Assembly (NCBI GenBank): GCA_902785455.1
Contig: CACZYY010000009.1
Coordinates: 11,053 to 67,395, forward strand
Direction of reading: 5' to 3'
DNA: 56,343 nt
Source: an uncultured Spirochaetaceae bacterium
GTDB taxonomy: Bacteria > Spirochaetota > Spirochaetia > Treponematales > Treponemataceae
Shown here: one piece after another, positions 35,184 to 43,633 of the stretch
How positions within the stretch are numbered: position 1 is the first letter of the stretch
Layout of the letters: every line of letters starts with the position of its first letter
Translations under genes and position numbers: made by a program
Notes under the pieces: generated by a model
The model's input: the letters and a program-made list of their open reading frames with translations, nothing else
Told to the model about the DNA's origin: nothing
Database searches by the model: none

Positions 35184-36369
35184 CAAAAATCTTGCCCTGA
35201 GCCGGGGTGATTTCAAGCTTTGTGCCTTTTGCTGCATCGAGTGGGCTCCTTACAATCTTTCCGTCGGCGGTGCGTACCATTGAGTAGCCGCGGTTGAGGA
35301 TTGTCTGCGGGCTTGCCTGCTCCAGAATGTGAACGCTCTGCTGGATGATTTGCCTGGTGTCCTTGATTTTTGTGTTCATTCCGTCAATCAGAGACTGGCG
35401 GGCGTTTTCGAGTCTGTTCAAAAGCGGCTGTTCGATTGAGCGGAAGCGTACTTCCATGTTCCCAACGTCAAAAGACTTAATCATCAGTTTGAGCCGTTCG
35501 ACTTTTCCTGTAATCTGATTGTAAAATTCTTCTTTATAAGCGGCTAAGCCTTGCAGAATGTCGCTCTGTTTGGGCACTACAAGCTCGGCTGCGGCAGAAG
35601 GTGTGGGGGCGCGCATGTCTGCGGCATAATCACTCAAGGCCCAGTCAATTTCATGACCGACTGCGCTCACCACAGGAATGCGGGAAGCGGCAATTGCACG
35701 GACTACAACTTCTTCGCTGAAAGGAAGCAAATCTTCGAGGGAACCGCCGCCACGGCCTACGATAAGAACGTCGCACAGGTTGAAGTCATTCGCTGTTTTG
35801 ACCATGTTCGCGATTGTAATGGCTGCTCCGTCTCCCTGAACGAGTGCCGGTAAAATCACGACGTCAACGCCAGGGTTTCGCCTTTTCGTAATCTGCAGAA
35901 TATCACGCAAAGCGGCTCCTGTGGGGCTTGTTACGATACCGACTCTTTTTGAAAAACGTGGGATTGGCTTTTTGTTCTCGGAATTGAAAAGACCCTCGGC
36001 TGCGAGGCGTTTTTTGCGTTCCTCAAGAATCTGAAGAATGTTACCCGCGCCCGCAATTTCCATCTTGTTGATGATAATCTGATAATTTCCGCGCGGTGCA
36101 TAGACTGAAATGGAGCCTGTGCATTTGACCTTCATGCCGTCTTTGGGCACAAAATCGAGGCTCATAGCACGCCCGCGGAACATTACGGCACTAATCTGCG
36201 CGCCTTCGTCCTTCAAAGTGAAGTAAAGATGACCGCTTGAATTGGGGCGGTAGTTTGAAATTTCGCCCTCCAAGGTGATGTTTGAGAACGTTCCTTCTAA
36301 GATTTCTCGGATTAAAGATGTGAGATTTGAGACTGTAAAAACTGTGTCCTTTTGAAAAAGCTCGGTCAT
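35170..36369 (-). CDS. xseA: Exodeoxyribonuclease VII large subunit
   Basis: The 399-residue protein has an N-terminal OB-fold (about 8-100), the catalytic core with VGIVTSPTGAALRDIL, VGRGGGSLEDLLPFS and VSAVGHEIDWALSDYAADMR, then PTPSAAAELV, and a C-terminal helical region that holds the XseB subunits. It hydrolyses single-stranded DNA from both ends, in repair and recombination. I use the ATG at 36369; the TTG at 36387 would lie on top of a TATAAT that is probably the -10 box (36384-36379), so the leader may be only a few bases. It heads the xseA-xseB-mutL block and is transcribed away from gspD. Confidence 0.95.
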   Translation of the reverse strand: MTELFQKDTVFTVSNLTSLIREILEGTFSNITLEGEISNYRPNSSGHLYFTLKDEGAQISAVMFRGRAMSLDFVPKDGMKVKCTGSISVYAPRGNYQIIINKMEIAGAGNILQILEERKKRLAAEGLFNSENKKPIPRFSKRVGIVTSPTGAALRDILQITKRRNPGVDVVILPALVQGDGAAITIANMVKTANDFNLCDVLIVGRGGGSLEDLLPFSEEVVVRAIAASRIPVVSAVGHEIDWALSDYAADMRAPTPSAAAELVVPKQSDILQGLAAYKEEFYNQITGKVERLKLMIKSFDVGNMEVRFRSIEQPLLNRLENARQSLIDGMNTKIKDTRQIIQQSVHILEQASPQTILNRGYSMVRTADGKIVRSPLDAAKGTKLEITPAQGKIFATVE

Positions 36370-36378
36370 ATTTCTTGA

Positions 36379-36384
36379 ATTATA
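36379..36384 (-). promoter_or_regulatory. Candidate -10 box of xseA
   Basis: A consensus TATAAT lies nine bases upstream of the xseA ATG. No good -35 box is found 16-18 bases further upstream, so the box stands on its own match. Confidence 0.4.
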
Positions 36385-36521
36385 CAAAAAAATTTGAAAA
36401 AAATGCTAGAAAAATGAAAAATTTTTTGGATTATTCTGACTTTTTTCAATTTGCATTGCCGAAAACGAAAAAAAAATGGAAATAAATAAGCAAGAAGACA
36501 GAAAAAAAATGGAGGTATTTT

Positions 36522-38516
36522 GTGTTCTTGCTAAAACAAAAAATCCTGAGCCTGTTCTTGGGAATTCTTCTTCTGCTGGGTAAGTCTCTTGCTTTTGCGG
36601 ACGAAGCTTACGAATTCGTGAATCGGGATATTCATGAAATTCTTTACGCTCTTTCTCTTTACACGGGACTTTCAATCTCTGCTGATGACACGGTTTCTGG
36701 GAAAGCTGATTTCCGTTGTACTGGGGAAAATTTCGACGAGTCTTTTGAGGCTTTCATGCTTCAGTCAAGGCTTTATGTTGAAAAGTCAGAGAACCGCTGG
36801 ATTGTGAGTCGTGTCCGAATTCAGAAAAACAATGAGTTGTATTCGCTCGATGCCTTTGATGTGAGTCCGATGCAGCTTTTTGAGAAGGTCGCGATTGCTA
36901 CCGGGTTTTGTGTAACTTATGATTCTCTTCCTTCTGTGAAGGTGAGTTTGCACACTGGATTTTGCAAGTCCGAGGAAATCTTGAAAAGAATTACCGGGCT
37001 ATGCATGGGATTTTCGCTTGAAAAGGAGCAGGAAAAATCTTTCCATGTGTCGCGGAACAATTCAAGTCAGAATCAGAATGCTGTGAGCGGAAAGGCTTTG
37101 TTTGTCTTGAATGACGGCAAATGGTTCGTGGATGTTCAGAATTCTCCGCTTTCAACTGCTGCGGAAAAATTCTTTTCTCAGGCCGGAAAGGAATTCTGCT
37201 TCTCGCTCTCAAATGAGCAGAAAATCATGCGTGCCTGCTTCAAGTCAGAAAATTTTGATGAGGCTCTTGAGCTTCTTTGCGTACAGGCTGGGGCTGAATG
37301 CATGGTTGTGGACGGAGTTTATTTTCTTAAGGCTTCGAAAAACAAGAATCTTTTTGCTCAGACAGGAAAAGAGTGGCGAAAATGTGAGCTTAAGTTCATT
37401 AAAAACAGCGAATGTGTTTCCCTGCTTTCGAAGAGATTTCCAGAGCTTGAATGTATTGTTCTTGCTGACGGCCAGAATTTTTTGTTTCTTTCTGATGACG
37501 AAAAAGCTGCCTTTGTGATGGATTTTATTGCTGAGGTTGACACCAAAAATCGAACCAGAGTTGTGAATCTCAAATATATTCGAACAGAAGATTTTATGGC
37601 TCATCTTCCGCCTTTTTTGGAAAAATCCTCAATCAGCGATACTGGACACGGAGACAGCTTTTTCTTTGTCGGATCGGATGCGGCTTATGAGAGTCTTCTT
37701 GAAGAACTTGCCGTATTGGACAAACCTGTTTCACGAGTTCGATATGACTTGCTGATTATGCAGTATCAGTCAACAAAGGGCAGCGAGTGGAATCCAAAAT
37801 TCAAAGCGGGCAGAGTAAAACTTGGTGACAGAACTGACGGTGCGATTCAGCTTGGAAGCGTACTGAACATGAACCTTGATGTCGTAAGTGCGTTTGGCTT
37901 GCATTTTGCGGGCGAACTCCAGTCTGCGATTTCTGAGTCGAGGGCAAAAGTCTTTGCTGACACAACTTTGAATGGCGTGAGCGGAAAACCGATTAATTTT
38001 CAGAATACAAATACATACCGTTACCGCGACAACAATCTTGACCCTGAGACTGGGGAGCCGATTTATTCAGGCATTACAAAAGAAATTATTTCCGGTTTGA
38101 AACTTGAAGTCACTGGAATTGTCACAGGTGACGGAATGATTACATCGAGAATCACGGCGAGTGTTTCAAGGCAGGGAACTGATTTATCAACAACGACTGG
38201 AAATCCTCCTCCTACGAGTGAAAAAGTTATTACGACAGAAGTTCGGGCAAAATCCGGGGAGCCTGTGGTTTTGAGCGGACTTGTTCAGGAAGAAGAAAAC
38301 CAGAACGTGAGCCGCATACCGTTTTTTTCAAAAATCCCATTGATTGGACGGCTTTTTAAGGCTGATGAGGATTCCAACGAAAAAACTGAGCTTGTAATTT
38401 ATCTTCTTCCAAGCACGGAAATCTTTGACGCAGAAAAAAAATCAGAAAAAAGAAAGAAAGAGTTTAAAAAGCATCTTCTTGATATTTCAGGCTGTGTTGC
38501 GGAGGCAAAAAAATGA
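36522..38516 (+). CDS. gspD: Type II secretion secretin GspD
   Basis: The 664-residue protein has a signal peptide (KILSLFLGILLLLGKSLAFA), N-domains (about 27-330, several beta-alpha-beta repeats) and a C-terminal secretin core (about 350-640). The hallmark VVLSGLVQEEE and IPFFSKIPLIGRLFK followed by TELVIYLLP are present. Secretins form the outer-membrane channel of type II secretion and type IV pili. The start is GTG, with GGAGG six bases upstream. It is the first gene of a long operon; I could not identify a convincing promoter in the 134 bases before it, which also drive xseA in the other direction. Its stop overlaps the gspE start by ATGA. Association with pseudopilin downstream argues for secretion rather than pili. 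Confidence 0.9.
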   Translation: MFLLKQKILSLFLGILLLLGKSLAFADEAYEFVNRDIHEILYALSLYTGLSISADDTVSGKADFRCTGENFDESFEAFMLQSRLYVEKSENRWIVSRVRIQKNNELYSLDAFDVSPMQLFEKVAIATGFCVTYDSLPSVKVSLHTGFCKSEEILKRITGLCMGFSLEKEQEKSFHVSRNNSSQNQNAVSGKALFVLNDGKWFVDVQNSPLSTAAEKFFSQAGKEFCFSLSNEQKIMRACFKSENFDEALELLCVQAGAECMVVDGVYFLKASKNKNLFAQTGKEWRKCELKFIKNSECVSLLSKRFPELECIVLADGQNFLFLSDDEKAAFVMDFIAEVDTKNRTRVVNLKYIRTEDFMAHLPPFLEKSSISDTGHGDSFFFVGSDAAYESLLEELAVLDKPVSRVRYDLLIMQYQSTKGSEWNPKFKAGRVKLGDRTDGAIQLGSVLNMNLDVVSAFGLHFAGELQSAISESRAKVFADTTLNGVSGKPINFQNTNTYRYRDNNLDPETGEPIYSGITKEIISGLKLEVTGIVTGDGMITSRITASVSRQGTDLSTTTGNPPPTSEKVITTEVRAKSGEPVVLSGLVQEEENQNVSRIPFFSKIPLIGRLFKADEDSNEKTELVIYLLPSTEIFDAEKKSEKRKKEFKKHLLDISGCVAEAKK

Positions 38517-39688
38517 GCAAATTTGATTTGTCCGTGAATTTCAGCCTTTACAATGGTGCGGTAGTGCTTGAAAGCAAAGAAAATTTCGTAAAAATCGGCC
38601 TTACTGACATCAGCAACATGGAATTGCGAAAAAAACTCGTTAAGTCTGTAGAGTCATTTTTTGCTTCGAATGGAAAAAAGCCTGAGAGCGATGTTTTTTG
38701 TGATTTTATTTCAATAGATGATGAACGGCTCAGACATGAAATTTCGCTTCGTTATGGAGAAAGTTCACGTGAGAATGAGCAGGAATCCTGTGAGGCTACC
38801 ATGCTTTTGGACACTCTTTTGGATGAGGCATGTAAAAGGAGTGCGACTGATATTCATATAGAAGAAAAATGCGTGCGTTTCAGGATTTCGGGAAAGCTGG
38901 AAGATATTACAGAGCTTTCTGCAGAAAAAAGCCGCGAACTTGTACGAAGAATCAAAGTCCTTTCCAATCTTAACGTACTTGAAACCAGGCGTGCGCAGGA
39001 TGGACAGTTTGTGTTTTCTGACGGAAATCAGGTTTTTGTGCGTGTTTCTTGTGTTCCGTCTTTTTCTGAGAGCGGAGCGGCTGAGAGTGTCGTTCTCAGG
39101 CTTCTGAACGTAACGAGAATTCCTTTGGCTTTGAGTGAACTTGGATTTTCTGAAAGTCAATGTGAGATTCTTGGAAATGTGCTTAAAAAAGAGCAGGGCC
39201 TGATTCTGATTTGTGGAGCGACGGGCAGCGGAAAATCAACGACTGCGGCTTCACTTTTGACAGAGATTGGAAAAATCTACGGGCGCAAGAAAAAAATCAT
39301 CACGATTGAAGACCCGCCAGAATATGTCCTGGACGGAATTACTCAGATTCATGTTGACGATGAGACTGGAATGAGTTTTTCGGACGCGCTTCGTTTTGTC
39401 TTTCGTCAGGATCCGGATGTGATTTTTGTGGGTGAAATCCGGGATTCTCTTACGGCTCGTACTGTTCTGCAGGCTTCACTTACAGGGCATCTGGTTTTTG
39501 CAACTGTTCATACGAGCGGAATCAAGGAAACTTCGATCCGAATGCGGGAGCTTGGCGTGGATTTTTCGGAATTTTCTTCGGTTTTGCAGGCTGTTATTTT
39601 TCAAAAACTTGTTTCTGACGAAACGGGCAAAGTTCATCTTGATGCTGAGATTGTGACTTCGGTAGCAGATCAAATGGAGGCTTGTTAA
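38513..39688 (+). CDS. gspE: Type II secretion ATPase GspE, short form
   Basis: The 391-residue ATPase has an N-terminal domain (1-110), the conserved region RSATDIHIEE, Walker A GATGSGKST (about 235-243), an Asp box IITIEDPPEY, Walker B VIFVGEIRD and the His box SLTGHLVFATVHT. It powers assembly of the pseudopilus from the cytoplasmic side. Typical GspE proteins have about 500 residues and a four-Cys zinc module after the His box; here the chain runs on without the Cys pairs, so that module is missing. It overlaps gspD by ATGA and gspF by one base. Confidence 0.93.
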   Translation: MSKFDLSVNFSLYNGAVVLESKENFVKIGLTDISNMELRKKLVKSVESFFASNGKKPESDVFCDFISIDDERLRHEISLRYGESSRENEQESCEATMLLDTLLDEACKRSATDIHIEEKCVRFRISGKLEDITELSAEKSRELVRRIKVLSNLNVLETRRAQDGQFVFSDGNQVFVRVSCVPSFSESGAAESVVLRLLNVTRIPLALSELGFSESQCEILGNVLKKEQGLILICGATGSGKSTTAASLLTEIGKIYGRKKKIITIEDPPEYVLDGITQIHVDDETGMSFSDALRFVFRQDPDVIFVGEIRDSLTARTVLQASLTGHLVFATVHTSGIKETSIRMRELGVDFSEFSSVLQAVIFQKLVSDETGKVHLDAEIVTSVADQMEAC

Positions 39689-40689
39689 TGAACGCATTTT
39701 TTAATTTGTTTTCCAGGAAAAAGCGACTTATTTCTTTCACAGAAAGACTTTCTGAACTCGTGGTCAGCGGAATTTCTATTCAAAAATCGCTTGGAATCAT
39801 GGGGAGAATTTCTGCCACGGACAAAAGACTTTCAGAATTTTGCTACTCCCTTCAAAAGTCTCTGGCAGACGGAACAAAATTTTCAGTCGCAATAAGCATG
39901 TCTGATTTTGTAAAAAGCCCGGACTGGTATGTAGCCTACATAAGTGTGGCTGAGGAGTGCGGGGCCGTTTCTCCGGTTCTTCTCCATCTTAAAAATCTTT
40001 TGTGCCATGAAAAAGAATCCTTTGAGAAATTTGTATCAGCTTTGCTTTATCCGGGATTGCTGGTTTTCCTTACTGCAATTGCAGGGTTCTGTTCAATTCA
40101 ATTCTTTCTTCCCTCATTTTCTGAGCTTTTTAGTGAGAGTGAGAAAACTGCGAAAGCGATTGAGACTGAGGCTTTTCGGACAATGATTTCAGCTGATGCC
40201 GTTCTTTTTGCTGGATTTTTATTGATTGTATGGCTCGCGGCTAGAGTGATTCGCGTCAGTCCGTGCCTTAACGTGCTTAGAACTATGGATTTCCTTTCGG
40301 AAAATTCTGTTCCTACACTGGCGGCCGTGAACTGTGCGTTTTCATTTTGCGAGAAGGACAAAAAACTTGCCAGGGCCTTGCTTTCTGTTCGGAATGAGCT
40401 TTTGGACGGTGAAAAAATTGCCTTGTGCTTCGGAAGATGCTTTGAGCGGGCGGGATTTAAAAAAGAAGGTCTTTTACTTTCGGAAAATCTTTCTTTGTGC
40501 GAGGAGACAGGAAAAAATAACGGCTTCAAAAAAACTGTGAATTTTATTTCGGCGAAAAAAGAGCGGCGGGAAAAAGCTTTTCTTTCCCTGGTTCAGCCGG
40601 TACTGCTTCTTCTTGCCTCGTTTTATATCACCTTGATTTTAAAAACGGCTTTTTTGCCGTACATCACAAATTTTGGAGGTCTTATATGA
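39688..40689 (+). CDS. gspF: Type II secretion inner-membrane platform GspF
   Basis: The 333-residue protein shows the GspF/PilC layout: two cytoplasmic helical domains (about 10-115 and 195-290) and three membrane segments (about 115-145, 165-190 and 300-325). It forms the rotor-like platform on which GspE acts. The ATG at 39688 overlaps the gspE stop (TAATG) and has GGAGG seven bases upstream. Two frames can start earlier (39682) but lack that spacing. Its last codons overlap gspG by ATGA. Confidence 0.9.
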   Translation: MNAFFNLFSRKKRLISFTERLSELVVSGISIQKSLGIMGRISATDKRLSEFCYSLQKSLADGTKFSVAISMSDFVKSPDWYVAYISVAEECGAVSPVLLHLKNLLCHEKESFEKFVSALLYPGLLVFLTAIAGFCSIQFFLPSFSELFSESEKTAKAIETEAFRTMISADAVLFAGFLLIVWLAARVIRVSPCLNVLRTMDFLSENSVPTLAAVNCAFSFCEKDKKLARALLSVRNELLDGEKIALCFGRCFERAGFKKEGLLLSENLSLCEETGKNNGFKKTVNFISAKKERREKAFLSLVQPVLLLLASFYITLILKTAFLPYITNFGGLI

Positions 40690-41168
40690 AAAAAATTACG
40701 CGGAAAAATCTTGGAAAACTTAAGAATCGTAAGGATGCAGGCTTTACATTCATCGAGACGCTTGCTGTTCTGGCCGTTACGGCAATCCTTACGTCGCAGG
40801 TCGGAATTGCGGCTCACAAGATGATTCAAAAAGCCAGGACTGCTTCGGCAAAGGCTCAGATTGAGCAGCTCAAGCTTTCCTTGCAGAACTATTTTGCGGA
40901 TTGCGGGCGGTTTCCCACGGAAGAACAGGGCTTAATGGCTTTGTGGGAGGAACCTGAACTTTTTCCTCTGGCGGAGAATTGGAGCGGTCCCTACACGGAC
41001 AAAAAAATTACGGCAGATCCGTGGGGAAATGAATACGTTTACGTGGTCAAGGATTCGGCAAGTGGAATCCAGCTTCCAAAAGGGCTTCCGTTCGGGATTG
41101 TTTCGCTTGGTGCGGACAAGGCTGAGGGCGGAAGCGGAACAGACAAGGATATTCTTTCATGGGAATAA
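40686..41168 (+). CDS. gspG: Major type II pseudopilin GspG
   Basis: The 160-residue protein has a prepilin signal: a 19-residue basic leader ending in Gly19, then FTFIETLAVLAVTAIL with Glu at +5, the class III methylation and assembly mark. The C-terminal part keeps family features (DPWGNEY, GADKAEGGSGTDKDI) around a calcium site. The peptide would be cut by a prepilin peptidase, which is not encoded in this window. GGAGG precedes the ATG, which overlaps the gspF stop. Confidence 0.95.
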   Translation: MKKITRKNLGKLKNRKDAGFTFIETLAVLAVTAILTSQVGIAAHKMIQKARTASAKAQIEQLKLSLQNYFADCGRFPTEEQGLMALWEEPELFPLAENWSGPYTDKKITADPWGNEYVYVVKDSASGIQLPKGLPFGIVSLGADKAEGGSGTDKDILSWE

Positions 41169-41188
41169 CTTGGAACGAGGAGAAAAAA

Positions 41189-41389
41189 ATGAAAAAGATT
41201 ATGAAAAAGATTTTAGAAACTAAGCTGATTCTTGAAGAGGTCAAAAAGAATCTTGGTTACAGCTATGTGCTTTTCATGGGCACGGGGATTTTCTGCCTGC
41301 TTTCGTTCATTTTGTGCACGTTTATGGTTATCGGAAAGTCTTTTCAAGGAGATTCAAGCTTTCTTGATATGGATTACATGCTCAGATAA
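41189..41389 (+). CDS. Small single-pass membrane protein in the secretion operon
   Basis: The 66-residue protein has a basic N-terminal helix (MKKIMKKILETKLILEEVKK) and one membrane segment (about 26-48, YVLFMGTGIFCLLSFILCTF). The ATG at 41189 has GAGGAG eight bases upstream, while the frame's earlier start would overlap gspG. It sits between gspG and a bitopic protein. The size and topology would fit a minor platform component, but I recognise no family. Confidence 0.6.
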   Translation: MKKIMKKILETKLILEEVKKNLGYSYVLFMGTGIFCLLSFILCTFMVIGKSFQGDSSFLDMDYMLR

Positions 41390-41424
41390 CGAAGCGAGCA
41401 ATTCAAAATTAAAAGGAGAAAATT

Positions 41425-42645
41425 ATGAAAAAAACAATTGTCAAATGTTCGGATTATGAATTTTACAGGATTTTCCTCCCATGGAAATATATTTTTTCTC
41501 ACCGAAAGAATTTTATCGTAGGTGAGCTTGAAAAAATGCATCCCCGGTTTTCCGGGAATTGTTGCTATGACACGAAATATTCCATTGAAAAAAGAAATTT
41601 GCTGGCTGAAGTCGTTGTTATGGAAAAGTCGAACCTCGCGCAGTACAAAAACAGCGGTGGAAAACTGTATCTTGAAAGCGAGAAAAACCGGAATGTCTTT
41701 TCCGGCCGGACAAAAATAATTCATGCGTTGAGTCTGGTTTTGATTATGCTGACCGGAATTTTTTCGTTCAGAATCGCTAAATCCCTTATTGCCCCGGAAT
41801 CTCCAGCTGTGGAAGAAATTTGCGAGCAGATTTTTGAAGACGAAAATGTTCTTTCATCAGAAGAAAAAGCTGTCTCTGATTCGGAATCGCTTGTTTCTTC
41901 AGTATTTGCGTCGGTTAGTTCTCATGGTGGAAAAATTTCCATGTTCTCATACAACAGGAATGATTCACTTGTAAATGGAAAATCCGGCGGTCTATGCACT
42001 TTCTCGATTTACGGCTGTAACTGCGAGGATGTCGCCAATGCTCAGTATTGCGTAGTTTCATTCAAGGATAATGAGCCTCATTTTGAGATGGTACTTCCGT
42101 TTCATTGTGAGTTGCCCGCCGAAAAAATTCTTTCTGATGAGAAAATTACTGCTGAGCAAGAAATTTCGGCTGTAGCTGCAATCCGAAAGCAGCTTCGGGA
42201 TTTGGGTGCCGTTTTTGAGCAGGAACGTAATGGCGATGAAGCCGTGGAATTCAGTTTTTTTGCCCGGCGTGAAATCCTTTACTCATGTCTCAAAACTGCA
42301 TCTGTTGAAGCAGAAAATGCGCTTTGGGCAGAAAAATTTATTTCAGTTTCTGAAAAAGGCGGAATGTGCAAAGTAAAGCTTGCTTTCCTCAAAAACAAGG
42401 AGCGGGATTCTTTCAGCCCTCTGCAAGTTACGGCTCAGTATGCATATCTTTTCGGCTCGGAAATTAAGCTTGCTAAAAAACCGAAAAATCTTTTCCAGAT
42501 TGACCCTGTTTCTTCTGGAGTGAGTCTTGCTTCAAAAAACAAAATCGGTGAAATCAAGAAAAAAGATGGTTCAGTCCTTGTCTGCTACAGAAATTCGGAC
42601 GGACGTATGGCATTTGAAAAAAAGGAGGTTGTAAATGCGAACTAA
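41425..42645 (+). CDS. Bitopic protein, possible GspL/GspM-like platform component
   Basis: The 406-residue protein has a cytoplasmic N-terminal part (1-98), one membrane helix (about 99-118, HALSLVLIMLTGIFSF) and a large periplasmic part. This topology, together with its place after gspG, is like GspL or GspM in standard systems, which are missing here. Sequence similarity to either is not apparent to me, so the assignment is an inference from position and topology. The ATG has AGGAG upstream and the end overlaps the next gene by 11 bases. Confidence 0.5.
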   Translation: MKKTIVKCSDYEFYRIFLPWKYIFSHRKNFIVGELEKMHPRFSGNCCYDTKYSIEKRNLLAEVVVMEKSNLAQYKNSGGKLYLESEKNRNVFSGRTKIIHALSLVLIMLTGIFSFRIAKSLIAPESPAVEEICEQIFEDENVLSSEEKAVSDSESLVSSVFASVSSHGGKISMFSYNRNDSLVNGKSGGLCTFSIYGCNCEDVANAQYCVVSFKDNEPHFEMVLPFHCELPAEKILSDEKITAEQEISAVAAIRKQLRDLGAVFEQERNGDEAVEFSFFARREILYSCLKTASVEAENALWAEKFISVSEKGGMCKVKLAFLKNKERDSFSPLQVTAQYAYLFGSEIKLAKKPKNLFQIDPVSSGVSLASKNKIGEIKKKDGSVLVCYRNSDGRMAFEKKEVVNAN

Positions 42646-43141
42646 TAAATTGTTTTTGATTCTTCTTTCCGCACTTTTCGTTTCGTGCGCTTCAACAAAA
42701 TTTGAGGGAACTGCCGTGCTTACTGGCAGGGTGTGTGATATGGAAGGAAAACCTGTTCCAAATTATCACATAAATGCCGGCATTGGCTTGAACGCAATCA
42801 CTGACGCTGGCGGAGTTTTCGTAATTCGCGACGTTAGCGCAGGAAATTATTTTATCACGGGTTCTGGAAGCGGGTGGTGCTCGATTGAGCAGAGAGTGGA
42901 TTTTTATGACAGAAAATCAATTGTCTGCATTCAGGTGGAAAGCCTTGAGTCGATTTTGCCTCAGATTGAAGGCTTTATAAAAGAAAAAAATTTTTCTGCT
43001 GCGAAAAAACTCCTGTACAAGTCAAAGAGCCGGAATGAGTCCAACGCGATTTTTAATTGCTATAAGCAGTTGATTGCGTATTGCTCACTTCCGTCTCAGA
43101 AGCACGAGAAAGCTTTCCTTGCAAGCCTTGAGAATTTTTAG
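42635..43141 (+). CDS. Lipoprotein with carboxypeptidase-regulatory-like domain
   Basis: The 168-residue protein has a signal ending in FVSC (lipobox, permissive), followed by a small Ig-like domain of the CarboxypepD_reg type (about 25-105; LTGRVCDMEGKPVPNYHI, then DAGGVFVIRDVSAGNYFI) and a helical tail. It probably sits on the periplasmic face of a membrane. In this position a pilotin-like role for the secretin, or a cargo role, can be imagined but not shown. GGAGG stands six bases before the ATG. Confidence 0.6.
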   Translation: MRTNKLFLILLSALFVSCASTKFEGTAVLTGRVCDMEGKPVPNYHINAGIGLNAITDAGGVFVIRDVSAGNYFITGSGSGWCSIEQRVDFYDRKSIVCIQVESLESILPQIEGFIKEKNFSAAKKLLYKSKSRNESNAIFNCYKQLIAYCSLPSQKHEKAFLASLENF

Positions 43142-43150
43142 GAGTTGAAT

Positions 43151-43633
43151 ATGCAGAATAAATTTTTGTTCACGATGAAGATTATTTTTAAGTTCTTTTT
43201 GCCTTTGTTCCTGATGCTCACTTCATTTATGTCTTGTGAAACGACGGAATGTTTTTCCTGCCCGTATGTTATTTCAAATCCTCATGTGGAGCTTGGGGAA
43301 TTCGAAGACAAGCATAAATTTGCCGGAATGCATTTCGGACTTTTTAATGACAGCAAGAAAAGCATCGATTCATTTACGCTCTCGTTCATGCTTTACGACT
43401 CGGAAGGAGAAAACCCTTTCAACTGCTCGAATTGCATTGTCTCAAAGTGTGACTGGGCTATGCCTTCCGGGGCGGCGATAGATTTCGTGATAAATCTTGA
43501 TCATTACATTTCCGTCGTTCCTGACGAGCCATATATAGTTGATTTCATATATGTGCGTGAAATTCATTATTCGGACGGAAGTGTTTGGAAAGATCCTTAC
43601 GGAATGTTCTGCGTGATGGAGGAGCATGAATGA
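43151..43633 (+). CDS. Hypothetical lipoprotein
   Basis: The 160-residue protein has a basic, hydrophobic leader and the lipobox-like FMSC. The mature part is rich in Cys, Asp and aromatic residues and shows beta-strand spacing (FAGMHFGLFNDSKKSIDSF), which fits an Ig-like or FxLYD-type fold. I recognise no family. The ATG at 43151 has AGGAG six bases upstream. It ends with an ATGA overlap onto the peptidase gene. Confidence 0.55.
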   Translation: MQNKFLFTMKIIFKFFLPLFLMLTSFMSCETTECFSCPYVISNPHVELGEFEDKHKFAGMHFGLFNDSKKSIDSFTLSFMLYDSEGENPFNCSNCIVSKCDWAMPSGAAIDFVINLDHYISVVPDEPYIVDFIYVREIHYSDGSVWKDPYGMFCVMEEHE

